A stretch of DNA of 64,000 bases from Pseudomonadota bacterium (GCA_947505245.1 CANNIZ010000003.1:62001-126000); one strand, 5' to 3'; positions 1 to 9,474 are shown, counted from the stretch's first letter. Numbers and translations: made by a program. The notes: generated by a model from the letters alone, not told the origin.

Positions 1-1
1 C

Positions 2-1249
2 GAGGGACGCGTCCGCACCGTCCTGTTCGTCACCGACGGGCAATCGCAAGACGAAGAGCGACTCGTCGCGGCTGTCGCGAACCGCCGCCGCGTGGCGCGG
101 CTGTTTACGCTCGGCATCGACACCGCCGTGAACGGCTCGTTGATGAAGCGCCTCGCGCGCGTCGGCGGCGGCGTCGCCGAGCTTTGCGCCCCGAGCGACG
201 ACATCGAAGGCGTCGTCGCCCGCATCGAGGCGCGGTTCGGCTCTCCCGTCGCTACGGAGGTGGTCGTCAGCGGTGGGGTCGCCGCGCGGCCCGACGCCCA
301 GACGCTGTTCACCGGGCGCCCCGCGTCGTTCCTCGTCGAGGGCGCACCGAGCGTGATCGCCGTCACCGCGAACACCGCGACGGGGTCCGTCGCGCTGTCG
401 ATCGTGCCCGCGCGATCATCGCTGCCGCTCGGCCCCTTGTGGGCCCGCGAGCGCATCACCTGGCTCGAAGACCGGCTCACGCTTCGGCCGCACGAGGAGG
501 AGGCGCTGCGGCCCGAGATCCTCGCGACGAGCCTCGCCCACGGGGTGTTGTCGCGGTTCACCGCGCTCGTCGTGGTCGACCGAGCCACCCGCACCGACGG
601 GAAGCCGGTCGAGGTGGTGCAGCCGGCCGAGCTTCCCGCGGGCTGGTCGGAATCGTTCCGCGGCGCCCCACCACCGTCCCCTCCCCCCGGTGCGAGCGGC
701 GGCGGCGGCATGATGCGCAGCGTCGTGGTCGGCGCCGTCGGTGCGATTCGCTCCCTGGCGATGGCTGCACCCATGCCGAAGAAGGCGAAGGGGCGCGCGC
801 GCTTGGACGCGATGGAGATGGAGATGGAGATGGAGATGGAAATGGCCCGGGCTCCCGCGCCGCCGATGATGGCCGCGGCGCCGTCAGGGGCGGCACGGGA
901 AGAAAGGGCAATGGCCGACGCGAAGCCCGCCGATCCGGCGAGCGCGCTGGCGCGGAGCCAGGGTGCGGACGGAAGCTACGGGTCGGACGCGCGTCGCACC
1001 GCCGCCGCCGTGCTCGCGCTCATCCTGCTCGGCAGCACGCGCAGCGCGGGAGTCCGCCAGCGCACGGTCGCCAAAGCGTTCGCGTGGCTCGAGTTGCACG
1101 CTCCCGCACAGGCGCGCGTGGTGCTCACGTTCCTCGACCGCGCCGAGGCGGGCCAGGCCGTCGCGGTCGACGACGTCGTGCGCGCGTTCATCGACGCCGG
1201 GACCGAAGGGGCGCTGTTGCGGAGCGTGATCGACGTTACGCGGGGGTGA
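2..1249 (+). CDS. VWA-domain protein, 5'-truncated by the window edge
   Basis: The first visible codons read VLFVTDG and then a LFTLGIDTAVN segment. This is the last beta-strand and helix region of a von Willebrand A fold, as in VIT/VWA (inter-alpha-trypsin-like) bacterial proteins. The metal-binding DxSxS motif would lie upstream of the window. About 415 residues are visible. After the VWA end comes a beta-rich stretch, then a Pro/Ala-rich low-complexity linker with an (Met-Glu) repeat near residue 271. The last ~120 residues include DGSYGSDARRTAAAVLAL, which recalls the QxxDGSxG helical repeats seen at the C-terminus of some VIT/VWA proteins. The stop overlaps the next start (TGATG), so the two genes are probably co-transcribed. 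The VWA assignment is fairly sure; the ligand is unknown. Confidence 0.85.
   Translation, partial: EGRVRTVLFVTDGQSQDEERLVAAVANRRRVARLFTLGIDTAVNGSLMKRLARVGGGVAELCAPSDDIEGVVARIEARFGSPVATEVVVSGGVAARPDAQTLFTGRPASFLVEGAPSVIAVTANTATGSVALSIVPARSSLPLGPLWARERITWLEDRLTLRPHEEEALRPEILATSLAHGVLSRFTALVVVDRATRTDGKPVEVVQPAELPAGWSESFRGAPPPSPPPGASGGGGMMRSVVVGAVGAIRSLAMAAPMPKKAKGRARLDAMEMEMEMEMEMARAPAPPMMAAAPSGAAREERAMADAKPADPASALARSQGADGSYGSDARRTAAAVLALILLGSTRSAGVRQRTVAKAFAWLELHAPAQARVVLTFLDRAEAGQAVAVDDVVRAFIDAGTEGALLRSVIDVTRG
812..844 (+). repeat. Hexamer tandem repeat (ATGGAG)n inside the VWA gene
   Basis: Five ATGGAG/ATGGAA units in a row encode alternating Met-Glu residues in the low-complexity linker. 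The unit is a multiple of three, so copy-number change would alter linker length without breaking the frame. Confidence 0.85.
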
Positions 1250-1908
1250 TGCGCCTCGCTGTCGATCTCGGACTCAACGTCGTGTGGCCCCTCGTGTTCC
1301 TGTGGGGCCTGTCCGACCGCTTCACGCCCCTCGTCGGGCTCGGGCTCGCGCTGATCGGGCCGCTGATCGCCGCGCTGATCACCATCGTTCAGCAGCGGCG
1401 CGTCAGCGGTCTGTCGGCGCTCGCGCTGATCGGCGTGCTCGTCTCGGGTGGCATCGGGGTCCTCCAGCTGGACGCCCGCTGGTTCGCCGTAAAAGAGGCC
1501 GCGATCCCCGCGATCATCGGCGCGCTCACCGCCGCGTCGTCGCGTACCCGCTACGCGCTGGTGCGCACCGCGTTCACCGAGATCCTCGACGGGGTGAAGC
1601 TCGAGGCCGCGCTCGCGAGCCGCGGCGCGCAGGCAGCGGCCCACGAGGTGATGGCGAAGGCGACGGTTCGCATGGGCGGCGTGTGGCTGTTCCTCGGCAT
1701 CGCGTCCGGCCTGCTCGCCTTCGCGATGGTGTCGGGCGCCCCCGGCACGCCGGCCTACAACGAGGACGTCGGGCGCTACACGGCGTGGAGCTTCGGCCTC
1801 GTGAACCTGCCCTCGATGGCGGCCATGGTGTGGGTGATGCAAAAGGCGCTCGACGAGGTGGCGGCGCACTCGGGCATCGCCATCGACGATCTCGTCAAAG
1901 CCGCGTGA
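1249..1908 (+). CDS. VC0807-family integral membrane protein
   Basis: This 219-residue protein is largely hydrophobic. An N-terminal pair of helices (residues ~5-45) carries the family-like NVVWPLVFLWGLSDRF segment and a QQRRVSG turn. A further pair lies near residues 50-90 and two more helices at ~140-205. Length and pattern match the VC0807/DUF3159-like group of predicted inner-membrane proteins of unknown function. The start ATG overlaps the stop of the VWA gene (TGATG), which suggests translational coupling. Its 3' end overlaps the convergent downstream gene by 14 bases. No catalytic residues can be proposed. Confidence 0.72.
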   Translation: MRLAVDLGLNVVWPLVFLWGLSDRFTPLVGLGLALIGPLIAALITIVQQRRVSGLSALALIGVLVSGGIGVLQLDARWFAVKEAAIPAIIGALTAASSRTRYALVRTAFTEILDGVKLEAALASRGAQAAAHEVMAKATVRMGGVWLFLGIASGLLAFAMVSGAPGTPAYNEDVGRYTAWSFGLVNLPSMAAMVWVMQKALDEVAAHSGIAIDDLVKAA

Positions 1909-3061
1909 GGCGCATCTCGACCGGGCCGCCCATCACACGGCCCCGCAGCGTGAGGCGATCGCCGTCGATCGACCACACCCAGGTGTCGTCCATCAGCGCG
2001 CGCAACATCGGCCCCATCCCGAACGCCTCGGCCGGAAGCACCGGGTCCTGTAGGCGGCGACCGTGCGTCGCGATCCCGGAGGGATCGATGCGATCGAACC
2101 GCAGCGCGTCCGGACCGTCGACCATCCACACACCCGTCACGCGACCGCTCGTGCCCATCTTTTCGGCCTGATCAAGCGCCGACAGCGGGCCGACGAACCC
2201 GTCTGCGAGATCGATCGCGAGCTTTCCGGATGCCTCGATCACGTAGGACATGCCGCGCGAACCGAACACCTGACCGAAGCCCTGGGCCGTCTTGAATTCC
2301 CACCGACCGATCGGGCCGCCAACACCCGGAAGGAACCGGGCCCCCGTGGTGGTGGCCGCGAGCCCGCGGTAGGCGCGCTTCCCGCGCGCGAAGGTGGGGT
2401 CGACGACGCCCGCTCCTTCGACGATGACGAGCCCGCCGCGCGGGTGTTCGGGCACCGCGAGCGGCCGGAAGCTCCACGGCCCCAGGGCGAGCGGGATGTC
2501 CGACTCGCGAACGCGCGCGACCGGGACCGGAAGCGCCGCCGCAGCCACTGGATCGAGCACACGCCGCGCGAGCGCGAACCACTCCGCGGGGTCGACCACA
2601 AACGCCGCGACGCGCGCCTCAGGGTCGTCGCCGAGCGCCCGCCAGGCGCGCACGATCGCGATGCCGCCGCGCGGGTTGCGCCCGAGGTCGCCCGTCGCGT
2701 AGGCCGACGCGAGGTCGGCTGCGGCGAGTCCGAGGTCGGGCGCTGCGCGATCGGCGCGATCGATCGCAAGGCCGAGCCGGGCCCACAGCGGGGCGTCTCC
2801 CGAGGTGAACACCGCCGCTTCGAGCACGGAAGCCGCGGCGCGCCGCCAGCGATCCAGCGGGAGTTCCGCGCGCTCGTCGGGATGGCAGACGTCGGGGCCG
2901 AGCAGGTGATGCGACAACACGACGACGTCCCCGTCGCGCCGCCAGAAGCCGTCGACCGCGCCGACCGTGACGTCGACGTCCGCGCCGAGGGCGCGAAGGC
3001 CGGCCTCGACGACGGCGCGAACCGGCGCGAGCAGCGCCTCTGCAGCAGCGTCGCCGATCAT
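1895..3061 (-). CDS. Uncharacterised 388-residue protein
   Basis: I do not recognise this family. The protein is soluble in character, without signal peptide or membrane helices. It has an Ala/Arg-rich N-terminal half and a C-terminal half rich in beta-like segments (around GPIGRWEFKTAQGFGQVFG and RVTGVWMVDG). It is the last gene of a three-gene minus-strand operon. Its ATG overlaps the stop of the epimerase gene by four bases (ATGA), so it is very probably translated with it. The function may relate to the epimerase or to the membrane protein first in the operon. The codon bias matches its neighbours. Confidence 0.7.
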   Translation of the reverse strand: MIGDAAAEALLAPVRAVVEAGLRALGADVDVTVGAVDGFWRRDGDVVVLSHHLLGPDVCHPDERAELPLDRWRRAAASVLEAAVFTSGDAPLWARLGLAIDRADRAAPDLGLAAADLASAYATGDLGRNPRGGIAIVRAWRALGDDPEARVAAFVVDPAEWFALARRVLDPVAAAALPVPVARVRESDIPLALGPWSFRPLAVPEHPRGGLVIVEGAGVVDPTFARGKRAYRGLAATTTGARFLPGVGGPIGRWEFKTAQGFGQVFGSRGMSYVIEASGKLAIDLADGFVGPLSALDQAEKMGTSGRVTGVWMVDGPDALRFDRIDPSGIATHGRRLQDPVLPAEAFGMGPMLRALMDDTWVWSIDGDRLTLRGRVMGGPVEMRLTRL

Positions 3062-3960
3062 GCGGCGCTCGCGAGCAGGGCGCGGAGGCCGTCTTCGATC
3101 GAGCGCGGGACGACGCCGAGGTCGCGCGACGCGGGCTCGTCGTCAAACGAGAGGTGCGACGGCACCGGCAACGGGACGATCGTGGGCCCGCGGCCGACGA
3201 GCCGCTTCCACGTCGTGAGCAGCCGATACGGGCTCACCGGCAGGCCGCCGAGCAGGTAGGGCTTGCCGCTCGACGCCGCGTTCTCGAGCGCGCCCGCGAT
3301 CGCCAGCGCAACGTCCACCACGTAGACGTGGGGAGCGCGAGCGGTGGGCGCCAAAACGTAGGAGCGGGCCATCTGGCTGGCGTAGCGCGCGGTGAGCTTC
3401 GGGTCGCGTGGCCCGTAGATCGGCCCCGGCCGAACGGTGGTGAGCGCGAGGCCAAGATCCGCCGCGAGGGTCCAAGCGCGCTTCTCCGCGGTGGACTTCG
3501 AAAGGCTGTACTTCCACAACGTGGTGGCGTGGTTGAGGCTCAAAGGGAGCGGAGCGTCGACGACGAACGGCGTGTCGGCGCCGTAGTGACCGTACGGGTT
3601 GAGCAGCTGGTGGACCGAGACGCTCGACACGTACACGACCCGGTTCACGCCCACCTTCGCGGCGGCCGCGAGCGTGTTCTCCGTGCCTCCAACGTTCGCC
3701 GCGAGGAACTCGGCATACGGCCGATCGTCGCGCACCGCGAGGGCGGCGTTCGCCACGACCGCATCGACGCCTTCGAACGTGGCCGCGAGCGCGCCTGGCT
3801 CGGCGAGATCGGCGCGCGCGAACGTGCAGCCGAGATCCGCGAGCCACGGTGACTTGTCCGGGTTGCGCACGACGGCGCGCACCTCGTGGCCTCGGGCCCG
3901 CAGCACCTCGGCGATGTGGCCGCCGAGGAACCCCGACGCGCCGGTCACGGCCACGATCAC
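3058..3960 (-). CDS. NAD(P)-dependent epimerase/dehydratase (extended SDR)
   Basis: The N-terminal TGASGFLGGHIAEVL is the extended-SDR dinucleotide-binding Gly motif (TGxxGxxG). A DLAEP segment marks the second acidic turn, and the catalytic pair is present as YSLSKSTAEK (Tyr-x3-Lys). At 300 residues it is typical for nucleotide-sugar or 3-beta-HSD/dihydroflavonol-reductase-like SDRs. The substrate cannot be named. The GTG start overlaps the stop of the upstream membrane-protein gene (GTGA), and its own stop overlaps the next start, so all three genes form one transcript. The family call is firm; the reaction is inferred only as NAD(P)-linked modification of a sugar or steroid-like substrate. 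Confidence 0.9.
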   Translation of the reverse strand: MIVAVTGASGFLGGHIAEVLRARGHEVRAVVRNPDKSPWLADLGCTFARADLAEPGALAATFEGVDAVVANAALAVRDDRPYAEFLAANVGGTENTLAAAAKVGVNRVVYVSSVSVHQLLNPYGHYGADTPFVVDAPLPLSLNHATTLWKYSLSKSTAEKRAWTLAADLGLALTTVRPGPIYGPRDPKLTARYASQMARSYVLAPTARAPHVYVVDVALAIAGALENAASSGKPYLLGGLPVSPYRLLTTWKRLVGRGPTIVPLPVPSHLSFDDEPASRDLGVVPRSIEDGLRALLASAA

Positions 3961-5504
3961 GCCGGGTCTTCCCGGTAGAACGACGCGAAGAACTCATCGA
4001 GCTTCGCGCGGCGTTCGGGCGGCAGGTACTCGAAGTTGACGCCGCGGTCCGAGACCTCCCAGAACTCGGAGTCCACCACGCTCTTGAGCTCGCGATGAAT
4101 CGCTTCGAGCCGGACGATCGGCTCGTTGCGCATGTCGTCGTGGATACGTTTGGCGAGGAGCGCGCGGCCCTGCGCGAGATACCACGTCGCGAGCTTGACC
4201 TGCGCCTTGCGCACCCCGCGCAGCGAGGCCTCCTGGGCCTGATCGTCTTCGGCGGCGCGGTCGACGTCGAGGAACACGCCGAGGAGGCGGTCCTCACAGG
4301 GCTCGCCGGCGGCCCGCTCGAGCAGCGTGCACATGTCGTACGCCACGGTCTCGAGGATGAACGGCAACTTCATTTTGAACGCGAGCTGGCCGTAGAACTT
4401 CAGGCGCTCGGCGATGAGCAGCACCTCGTCCGTGCGCTTCATCGACACCAGCGCTTCGCCGAGCAACCGATACTCGTTCATCAGGTTGTAGGCGCTCTTC
4501 TGGTCGCGCGTATTGAGCGCCGCGCGCATGTAGGTGTTGAGGAACCGCACGTAAAGCGCGACGGCCTCCGAATCGCCCGCGTGGGCCGCGTTGATCGCGA
4601 GCTTGCGCGTCTGGATCGCGATGAAGTGGCAGATGTCGCGCATCTTGATCAGCGACTCTTCAAACACGTGCTGAAACTGCCGCAGGATCTTCATCTCGAC
4701 CCAGGTTCGGCGGGCCTCGAGCGCCCGCACCACGTCGGGATGCATCGCGATGAAGTCCTGATCGGTCTCCACCAGCACGGTCGGGTCGAACCACGAAGCT
4801 GGCAGCGCCGCCTTGTAGATCTGGTTCGCCTCACCGAGGTCCGACAGCGCGTTCAACGATGCGATCGTGATGCCTTTGTCCTTGCTGTCGACCGAGTTCA
4901 GCGCGATCTCACCGAGCTGCTCGATGGCCTGGATCACCTCGTCCCGCGCGCCGTCAATCGCGGAGGCGCCGCGTCGCGTGACCCGCTCGATCGCGTTCGC
5001 GCTCGTCTGCTGGATGCGGTTCACCACGCGCGTCGGTAGCAGGAAGTCGAACACGTACGCGAAGTACGGCAGCAACAACAACAGCGATGTCGACATGCCG
5101 CTGATCGCCGCGATCGCCATCCACTTCGGCCAGTGGTCGCTGTACATCGACATGTCGACCCACAGAACCAGCAGCGCGGTGACGACGAAGAAGCTCATCA
5201 TCAGCACGTTGACGGGGTCGCGGATGAACAGCTCAGTGATGCGCGGCGTGTACCGGTTCGACGCGAGCTCGACGATGATCGTGATGACGGTGAGCGCGAC
5301 ACCCAGCGTGCCGACCGTGACCTCGCCGAGGTTGGCGAGGGTGGAGACTGTCTGCGGGTTCGTGAACAGGGCCCAGGGCGACGGCCCACCGGGCCCGAAG
5401 TCGACGAACCACAGCGCGGTGTAGACGGACACCGAGGTGACCGACAACATGGCCAGCGACAGGAAGACCTCGCGGTGGCTGAACACTTCGCGACGCGCGG
5501 CCAT
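3957..5504 (-). CDS. DUF2254-like predicted membrane protein
   Basis: From an ATG at 5504 the protein has 515 residues. An upstream in-frame start at 5612 would run into the neighbouring lipoprotein gene and adds a non-hydrophobic Arg/Ala-rich leader, so I chose the inner ATG. Four membrane helices fall near residues 15-35, 60-85, 105-125 and 130-155. The segment IIVELASNRYTPRITELFIRD resembles the hallmark region of DUF2254 membrane proteins. A ~350-residue soluble, helix-rich C-terminal part follows. It opens the overlapping operon with the epimerase and the unknown protein. DUF2254 membership is plausible rather than certain. Confidence 0.62.
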   Translation of the reverse strand: MAARREVFSHREVFLSLAMLSVTSVSVYTALWFVDFGPGGPSPWALFTNPQTVSTLANLGEVTVGTLGVALTVITIIVELASNRYTPRITELFIRDPVNVLMMSFFVVTALLVLWVDMSMYSDHWPKWMAIAAISGMSTSLLLLLPYFAYVFDFLLPTRVVNRIQQTSANAIERVTRRGASAIDGARDEVIQAIEQLGEIALNSVDSKDKGITIASLNALSDLGEANQIYKAALPASWFDPTVLVETDQDFIAMHPDVVRALEARRTWVEMKILRQFQHVFEESLIKMRDICHFIAIQTRKLAINAAHAGDSEAVALYVRFLNTYMRAALNTRDQKSAYNLMNEYRLLGEALVSMKRTDEVLLIAERLKFYGQLAFKMKLPFILETVAYDMCTLLERAAGEPCEDRLLGVFLDVDRAAEDDQAQEASLRGVRKAQVKLATWYLAQGRALLAKRIHDDMRNEPIVRLEAIHRELKSVVDSEFWEVSDRGVNFEYLPPERRAKLDEFFASFYREDPA

Positions 5505-5578
5505 CAAAGCACCCGGGAAGGCGGCAGGATGGCCCGCGCGGCCCGCGAACGCAAGCCCGCGCCTATGCACGCTCGCCG

Positions 5579-6538
5579 TCAGTGGATCGGCAGCTCCATG
5601 AGCAGCGCCCACCCCACCTCGACGAGCGGGATACGCGCCGCCGTGCAGTCGACATCGCGGTCGTACGGGACGCCGTCGAGCGTGAGCAGGATCGTTCCAG
5701 GCGCCGAGGGATCAGGCTTCAACGTGACGACCGACCCGCCAGCCCCGTCCAGCACCACGGTACCGCTCGTCACCTGCAGCTGCCCGAAGTCGAACACCAC
5801 GGGATCGTCGGCCGCCGTGTGGACCTCCACGTGGCCTTCGCCCGACGTGCCGGCTTGACCGTTGACGATCGTGATCGATGCCGCGGTGCTCCCGACGCGC
5901 TCGATGCGCAGGTTTCGCACGTAGTCCTCACGGTCATCGTCGCCGGGGAACACGGCGCGGAGGCCTCCCACGGTGAGCACGTCCGGGTGCTGCTCGTCCG
6001 GAGGTGACGGCGCCCAGGCGGCGGGGATGCCGTACTGGACGCGTGCGTCGTCAAGCGTCAGCTCCATGGTGCTGCCGCCCTGCGCGATGGTGAGCGGGCC
6101 GTCGGTGGACGACTCGAGCGCTGAGACGATCGGGCCCGAGTCGCTCGGGGTCCCCTCCTCCCGTGCGCGGACGACGCCGTCGACCACGACGTCGCCGTCG
6201 TCGCTGTGGATGCAGTACGCGGCGAACGTGAGCTCGTAGTCTGTGATGCCGTTGGCGTGTTCGGAGAGCGCGTCGAGGCTGCCGCCACACGACCCGGCGG
6301 AGCGGTACCGCGGCGACGTGGAGCCCAACACCCGCTCAGTCGCGTGGGCCGCCCAGCTCAGGTCCGAGAGCTCCCGCCCGACGACGCGCATCGATGACGG
6401 TGCAGCTTCCTGCGTCGAGCACAACGGCCAGGTCGCGTCGATGTCGTCGAGGTGCGCGTCCACCGTCGCCTCGTCGAGCTTCAACTTCCCGGAACAGCCG
6501 ACGAGGAGCACGCTCGCGAGCAAGATCGAACACCGCAT
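5579..6538 (-). CDS. Secreted lipoprotein, unknown function
   Basis: The chosen ATG at 6538 is preceded by a good AGGGAGG ribosome-binding site. It gives a classical lipoprotein signal (LLASVLLVGCSG), with the lipidated Cys about 15 residues in. A start 13 codons upstream is possible but would bury the signal. The mature protein (~305 residues) is acidic and beta-rich, with no recognisable enzyme motif. Two Cys near the middle and one near the C-terminus may form disulfides. It is probably anchored on the outer membrane or periplasmic face. Confidence 0.7.
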   Translation of the reverse strand: MRCSILLASVLLVGCSGKLKLDEATVDAHLDDIDATWPLCSTQEAAPSSMRVVGRELSDLSWAAHATERVLGSTSPRYRSAGSCGGSLDALSEHANGITDYELTFAAYCIHSDDGDVVVDGVVRAREEGTPSDSGPIVSALESSTDGPLTIAQGGSTMELTLDDARVQYGIPAAWAPSPPDEQHPDVLTVGGLRAVFPGDDDREDYVRNLRIERVGSTAASITIVNGQAGTSGEGHVEVHTAADDPVVFDFGQLQVTSGTVVLDGAGGSVVTLKPDPSAPGTILLTLDGVPYDRDVDCTAARIPLVEVGWALLMELPIH

Positions 6539-6682
6539 GGAGCCTCCCTGCACCCCGACCAGCACGCGCTGTGCCAACGGCGACCGTCCGTTACGAACGC
6601 CAGGAGGTCGCCCAATACGTCGCCCGTACGGCGGCGCTCGCGTGTGCAGACCTGCACGGGGTGGGCGAAATCCGCAAACCGA

Positions 6683-7378
6683 TCAGGGACGCTCGTCCTT
6701 CCAGGCCGCACCCGCCGCGCGGTCGCCGGACGGGCCCTCCGCGAGCGCCTCCTCCGCCGTTGGAGGCGCCGCTCGCCCCCAGCGCACCGCGGGGTTCACC
6801 ACGCGCCCCTCTTCGCCGCGCACGAGGCGACCGATGTTCGGGATGTGGCGGATGGCGACGCCCAATGCGAGCAGGGCGGCGACCGGCGCGACGTCTGGCG
6901 CGAGCCGCGCGACGAGGCCGACGAGGGCCAACGTGGCGACGAGCGCGGCGAGGCTCGCACGGCCGGTGGCGGCGAGCACGGCGCCCCAAACGAGCCCTGC
7001 GATCGCGGTGGGCAGCGGCGCGAGACCGAAGAACGCTCCCGCGCCGGTCGCGACACCTTTTCCGCCGCGGAATTCGAGGTACACCGGCCAGCAGTGGCCG
7101 ATGAACGCGACGGCGCCGACGATCCCGCCGAACCACGGCCACAGCTCAGGCCACAGGACGCGCGCCAGCAGCACCGGCCCGAGGCCCTTCGCCATGTCGA
7201 GCACCAGCACGGGGACTGCGATGCGCCAGCCGAAAACGCGCGCGACGTTGGTGGCGCCGATGTTCCCGCTGCCCGAGGTGCGCAGATCGACGTCACCGCC
7301 GTACAACGTGGTGACCACCACCCCGAACGGCACGGCCGCGAGCACGTACACCAGCGCGAGGAGGAGGAGCGCGTCCAC
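6683..7378 (-). CDS. plsY: Glycerol-3-phosphate acyltransferase PlsY
   Basis: PlsY transfers an acyl group from acyl phosphate to glycerol 3-phosphate, the first step of bacterial phospholipid synthesis, in the inner membrane. All three family motifs are present. Motif 1 is SGNIGATNVAR, the Gly-rich motif 2 is EFRGGKGVATG, and motif 3 is RHIPNIGRL. Hydrophobic segments between them match the multi-helix topology. The length (231) is slightly above the usual ~200 because of a C-terminal Ala/Glu-rich tail that begins near PAVRWG. It follows the neighbouring secreted-protein gene by only three bases, so the two are probably co-transcribed. Confidence 0.95.
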   Translation of the reverse strand: MDALLLLALVYVLAAVPFGVVVTTLYGGDVDLRTSGSGNIGATNVARVFGWRIAVPVLVLDMAKGLGPVLLARVLWPELWPWFGGIVGAVAFIGHCWPVYLEFRGGKGVATGAGAFFGLAPLPTAIAGLVWGAVLAATGRASLAALVATLALVGLVARLAPDVAPVAALLALGVAIRHIPNIGRLVRGEEGRVVNPAVRWGRAAPPTAEEALAEGPSGDRAAGAAWKDERP

Positions 7379-7381
7379 CGG

Positions 7382-8251
7382 CTACTGCACGATCGGCGCG
7401 GCGCCGCCGCCCTTCGCGAGCTTCTTCTCGTCGAGGTCCTGCTGCCCGTCGCGCGAATAGCCACACGCGAGGCTGGTGTCCGCGAGCAGCTGGCCGATGT
7501 GCCGCTTGTCGATCGCGTCCGTCTCGTCTTCGACCGGGATGCCCGCGCCGCGCCCGAGCGTTCCGAGGCCCTTCGCCACGTACGTGTCGTCGTCCATGCG
7601 CTGACCGTAACAGATCTGGGTGAGGCCAAGCTCCTTCACCACCGCGATCCGTCCGCCGAAGCACTGGTCGGACTTCTCGATGAACTCGAGCGACTTCGCG
7701 ATGCTGCCGCGCGTTCCTGCGATCTTCTCGACGAGCCAGCTGTCGGGCACGAGGCGGTAGAACACGGCGAGGCCGGTATAGACGTCACAAGGCAGGACTT
7801 CCATGTCCCCCATGCTGCGGTAGGTGTACCCGGAGTTCACGGTGGTGAGCCAGTCCCGTTCGATGTCATCCGCGAGGAATAACGTCGACAACACGCCGCG
7901 CGTCGTACCGTAACGACCGTTCGCGAGGCCCTGCGCGAACAACAGGTGCGGGTCTCCAGGCTTCTTTGCGAGCCCCTTCGTCGCCCAGTCGAGCATCTCC
8001 GTGTACCAGGCGAGCTTGTCGAACGCCTTGTCCGACTTCGGGATGGTCTCGCCCTTCTCGTACATGAACCGGCAGATGTGCCAGTAAAGGTCGACGTCGT
8101 CCGGAGTGGCCGCGACCTGCGTCTTCGCGAGCGCGAGGCCCTCGTCGAACTTCCGCTCGCCGTACAGGACCTCGAGATCGTAGTGCGGGGACGCCGCCGT
8201 CGGCTCGGGCAGCTCGAGCGCGAACGCCGCTGCGGCAACCAGGCCAACCAT
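7382..8251 (-). CDS. Secreted TPR-like protein, unknown function
   Basis: The ATG at 8251 follows a strong GGGAGGAAGC ribosome-binding site; an in-frame TTG four codons upstream overlaps that site and is unlikely. The first ~17 residues (MVGLVAAAAFALELPEP) look like a short signal peptide. The rest is helical, with paired-helix segments (YGERKFDEGLALAKTQ, DLYWHICRFMYEKG, EMLDWATKGLAKKPGDPHLL) typical of degenerate tetratricopeptide repeats. Three to four Cys may form disulfides. It sits directly upstream of plsY in the same transcript, but no functional link to phospholipid synthesis is evident. Confidence 0.65.
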   Translation of the reverse strand: MVGLVAAAAFALELPEPTAASPHYDLEVLYGERKFDEGLALAKTQVAATPDDVDLYWHICRFMYEKGETIPKSDKAFDKLAWYTEMLDWATKGLAKKPGDPHLLFAQGLANGRYGTTRGVLSTLFLADDIERDWLTTVNSGYTYRSMGDMEVLPCDVYTGLAVFYRLVPDSWLVEKIAGTRGSIAKSLEFIEKSDQCFGGRIAVVKELGLTQICYGQRMDDDTYVAKGLGTLGRGAGIPVEDETDAIDKRHIGQLLADTSLACGYSRDGQQDLDEKKLAKGGGAAPIVQ

Positions 8252-8305
8252 GCTTCCTCCCAAGAAGTCGGCCGTTTAACCCATGACCGAACCGCAGGCA
8301 TTCCC

Positions 8306-8662
8306 TCAGCCGGGGCGCGCGACCGACTGCCACGGGGCGAACACGAACGCCGCGCCGACGATGATGAAGCCGAAGCCGACGAGCGTGTTCCACTTGGGCA
8401 CCTCGCCGAGCCAGGCCCACGCGAAGCCGGTGAACACGAGCAGCGTGATCACTTCCTGCAGCGTCTTCAGCTGGGCTGCCGGCATGCCGGCGTTGTACCC
8501 CAAGCGGTTCGCCGGCACCTGGAGGCAATACTCGAAGAACGCGATGCCCCAACTCACCAGCACCGCCTTCCACAAGGCCGTCTCGCGGTCCTTCAGGTGC
8601 CCGTACCAGGCGGCGGTCATGAACAGGTTCGAGGCGAGAAGCAGAAGCGACGTCTGGAGCAT
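8306..8662 (-). CDS. DMT-family small membrane protein (DUF486)
   Basis: This 118-residue protein has four membrane helices and is strongly like DUF486 members. It shows the conserved openings LLLLASNLFMTAAWYGHLK and WGIAFFEYCLQVPANRLGY, followed by QLKTLQEVITLLVF. DUF486 belongs to the drug/metabolite transporter superfamily; such small proteins probably act as dimers, and the substrate is unknown. The ATG at 8662 matches the usual family start better than the GTG two codons upstream. It lies between yebC and the secreted TPR-like gene on the same strand, with short gaps. Confidence 0.9.
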   Translation of the reverse strand: MLQTSLLLLASNLFMTAAWYGHLKDRETALWKAVLVSWGIAFFEYCLQVPANRLGYNAGMPAAQLKTLQEVITLLVFTGFAWAWLGEVPKWNTLVGFGFIIVGAAFVFAPWQSVARPG

Positions 8663-8695
8663 GGGCACCCGGGGACTGCACCGCCGCGGGCGCGG

Positions 8696-9418
8696 TCAAA
8701 CGAGATTATGGAAGACCTTCTGAACGTCTTCGTCCTGCTCGATCGCGTCGACCAGCTCGAACAGCTCGTTCGCGTGAGCCTCGGAGAGCTCGACCGTGGT
8801 CTGCGGGATGTAGTCGGCTTCGGAGGAGAGCGGGACCAGGCCCTTCGCCTCGACCGCCGCCAGCAGCGCGCCGAAGTCCTTGAAGTCGCACCGGAGGACG
8901 AGGACGGGCTCGCCCTTGTCGTTCGTCGACTCGCCCATCTCCTGCAGGCCGTGGTCGATCAGCTCGAGTTCCAGCCCGTCCTGATCGATACCCTCGGGGC
9001 TCAGGCGGATGGCACCCATGTGCCGGAACAAGTGCGCCACGCTGCCCGCGCTGCCCATGTTGCCGCCGTAACCCTTGAAATAGCCGCGGATGTTGGCGAC
9101 CGTGCGCGTCGGATTGTCCGTCGCGGACGCGATCAGGATCGCGACACCGTGGGGACCGTAGCCTTCGTAAACGAGCTCCTCGTAATTCTCCGTGTTGGGG
9201 CCGCTGGCGCGCTTGATCGCCGACTCGATCTTGTCCTTCGGCATGTTCAAGGCGCGCGCGTTCAGGATCGCGCGACGCAGCGACGGGTTCGTGTCCGGAT
9301 CGCCACCACCGCTCTTCGCGGCGATGGTGAGCTCCTTGGCGACGCGCGTAAACGCCTTCGCCATCTTGTTCCAACGGGCGAACATCGTCGCCTTTCGCGT
9401 CTCGAAGATACGTCCCAT
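8696..9418 (-). CDS. yebC: YebC/PmpR-family DNA-binding or translation regulator
   Basis: YebC-family proteins (DUF28) act as transcriptional regulators and, in more recent work, relieve ribosome stalling. The 240-residue sequence opens with [21 protein letters not shown], the variant N-terminus seen in the Chlamydia/Bacteroidetes-like subgroup rather than the E. coli MAGHSKWAN form. It contains the conserved [21 protein letters not shown] block and the [14 protein letters not shown] signature. A longer frame exists upstream, but the ATG at 9418 is preceded by AAAGGG and matches the family start. It is divergent from the peptide-binding-protein gene, with only ~56 bases between starts. Confidence 0.95.
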   Translation of the reverse strand: MGRIFETRKATMFARWNKMAKAFTRVAKELTIAAKSGGGDPDTNPSLRRAILNARALNMPKDKIESAIKRASGPNTENYEELVYEGYGPHGVAILIASATDNPTRTVANIRGYFKGYGGNMGSAGSVAHLFRHMGAIRLSPEGIDQDGLELELIDHGLQEMGESTNDKGEPVLVLRCDFKDFGALLAAVEAKGLVPLSSEADYIPQTTVELSEAHANELFELVDAIEQDEDVQKVFHNLV

Positions 9419-9474
9419 GCGGCACCCTTTCGTATCGGCCACGTGTAGCATGGGCGCATCGCCACGGGAACCCG

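Noticed and set aside
5505-5612. Extended N-terminus of the DUF2254-like gene from 5612
   Set aside because: It would overlap the neighbouring lipoprotein gene and adds a non-hydrophobic leader; the ATG at 5504 gives the membrane helices at the expected place.
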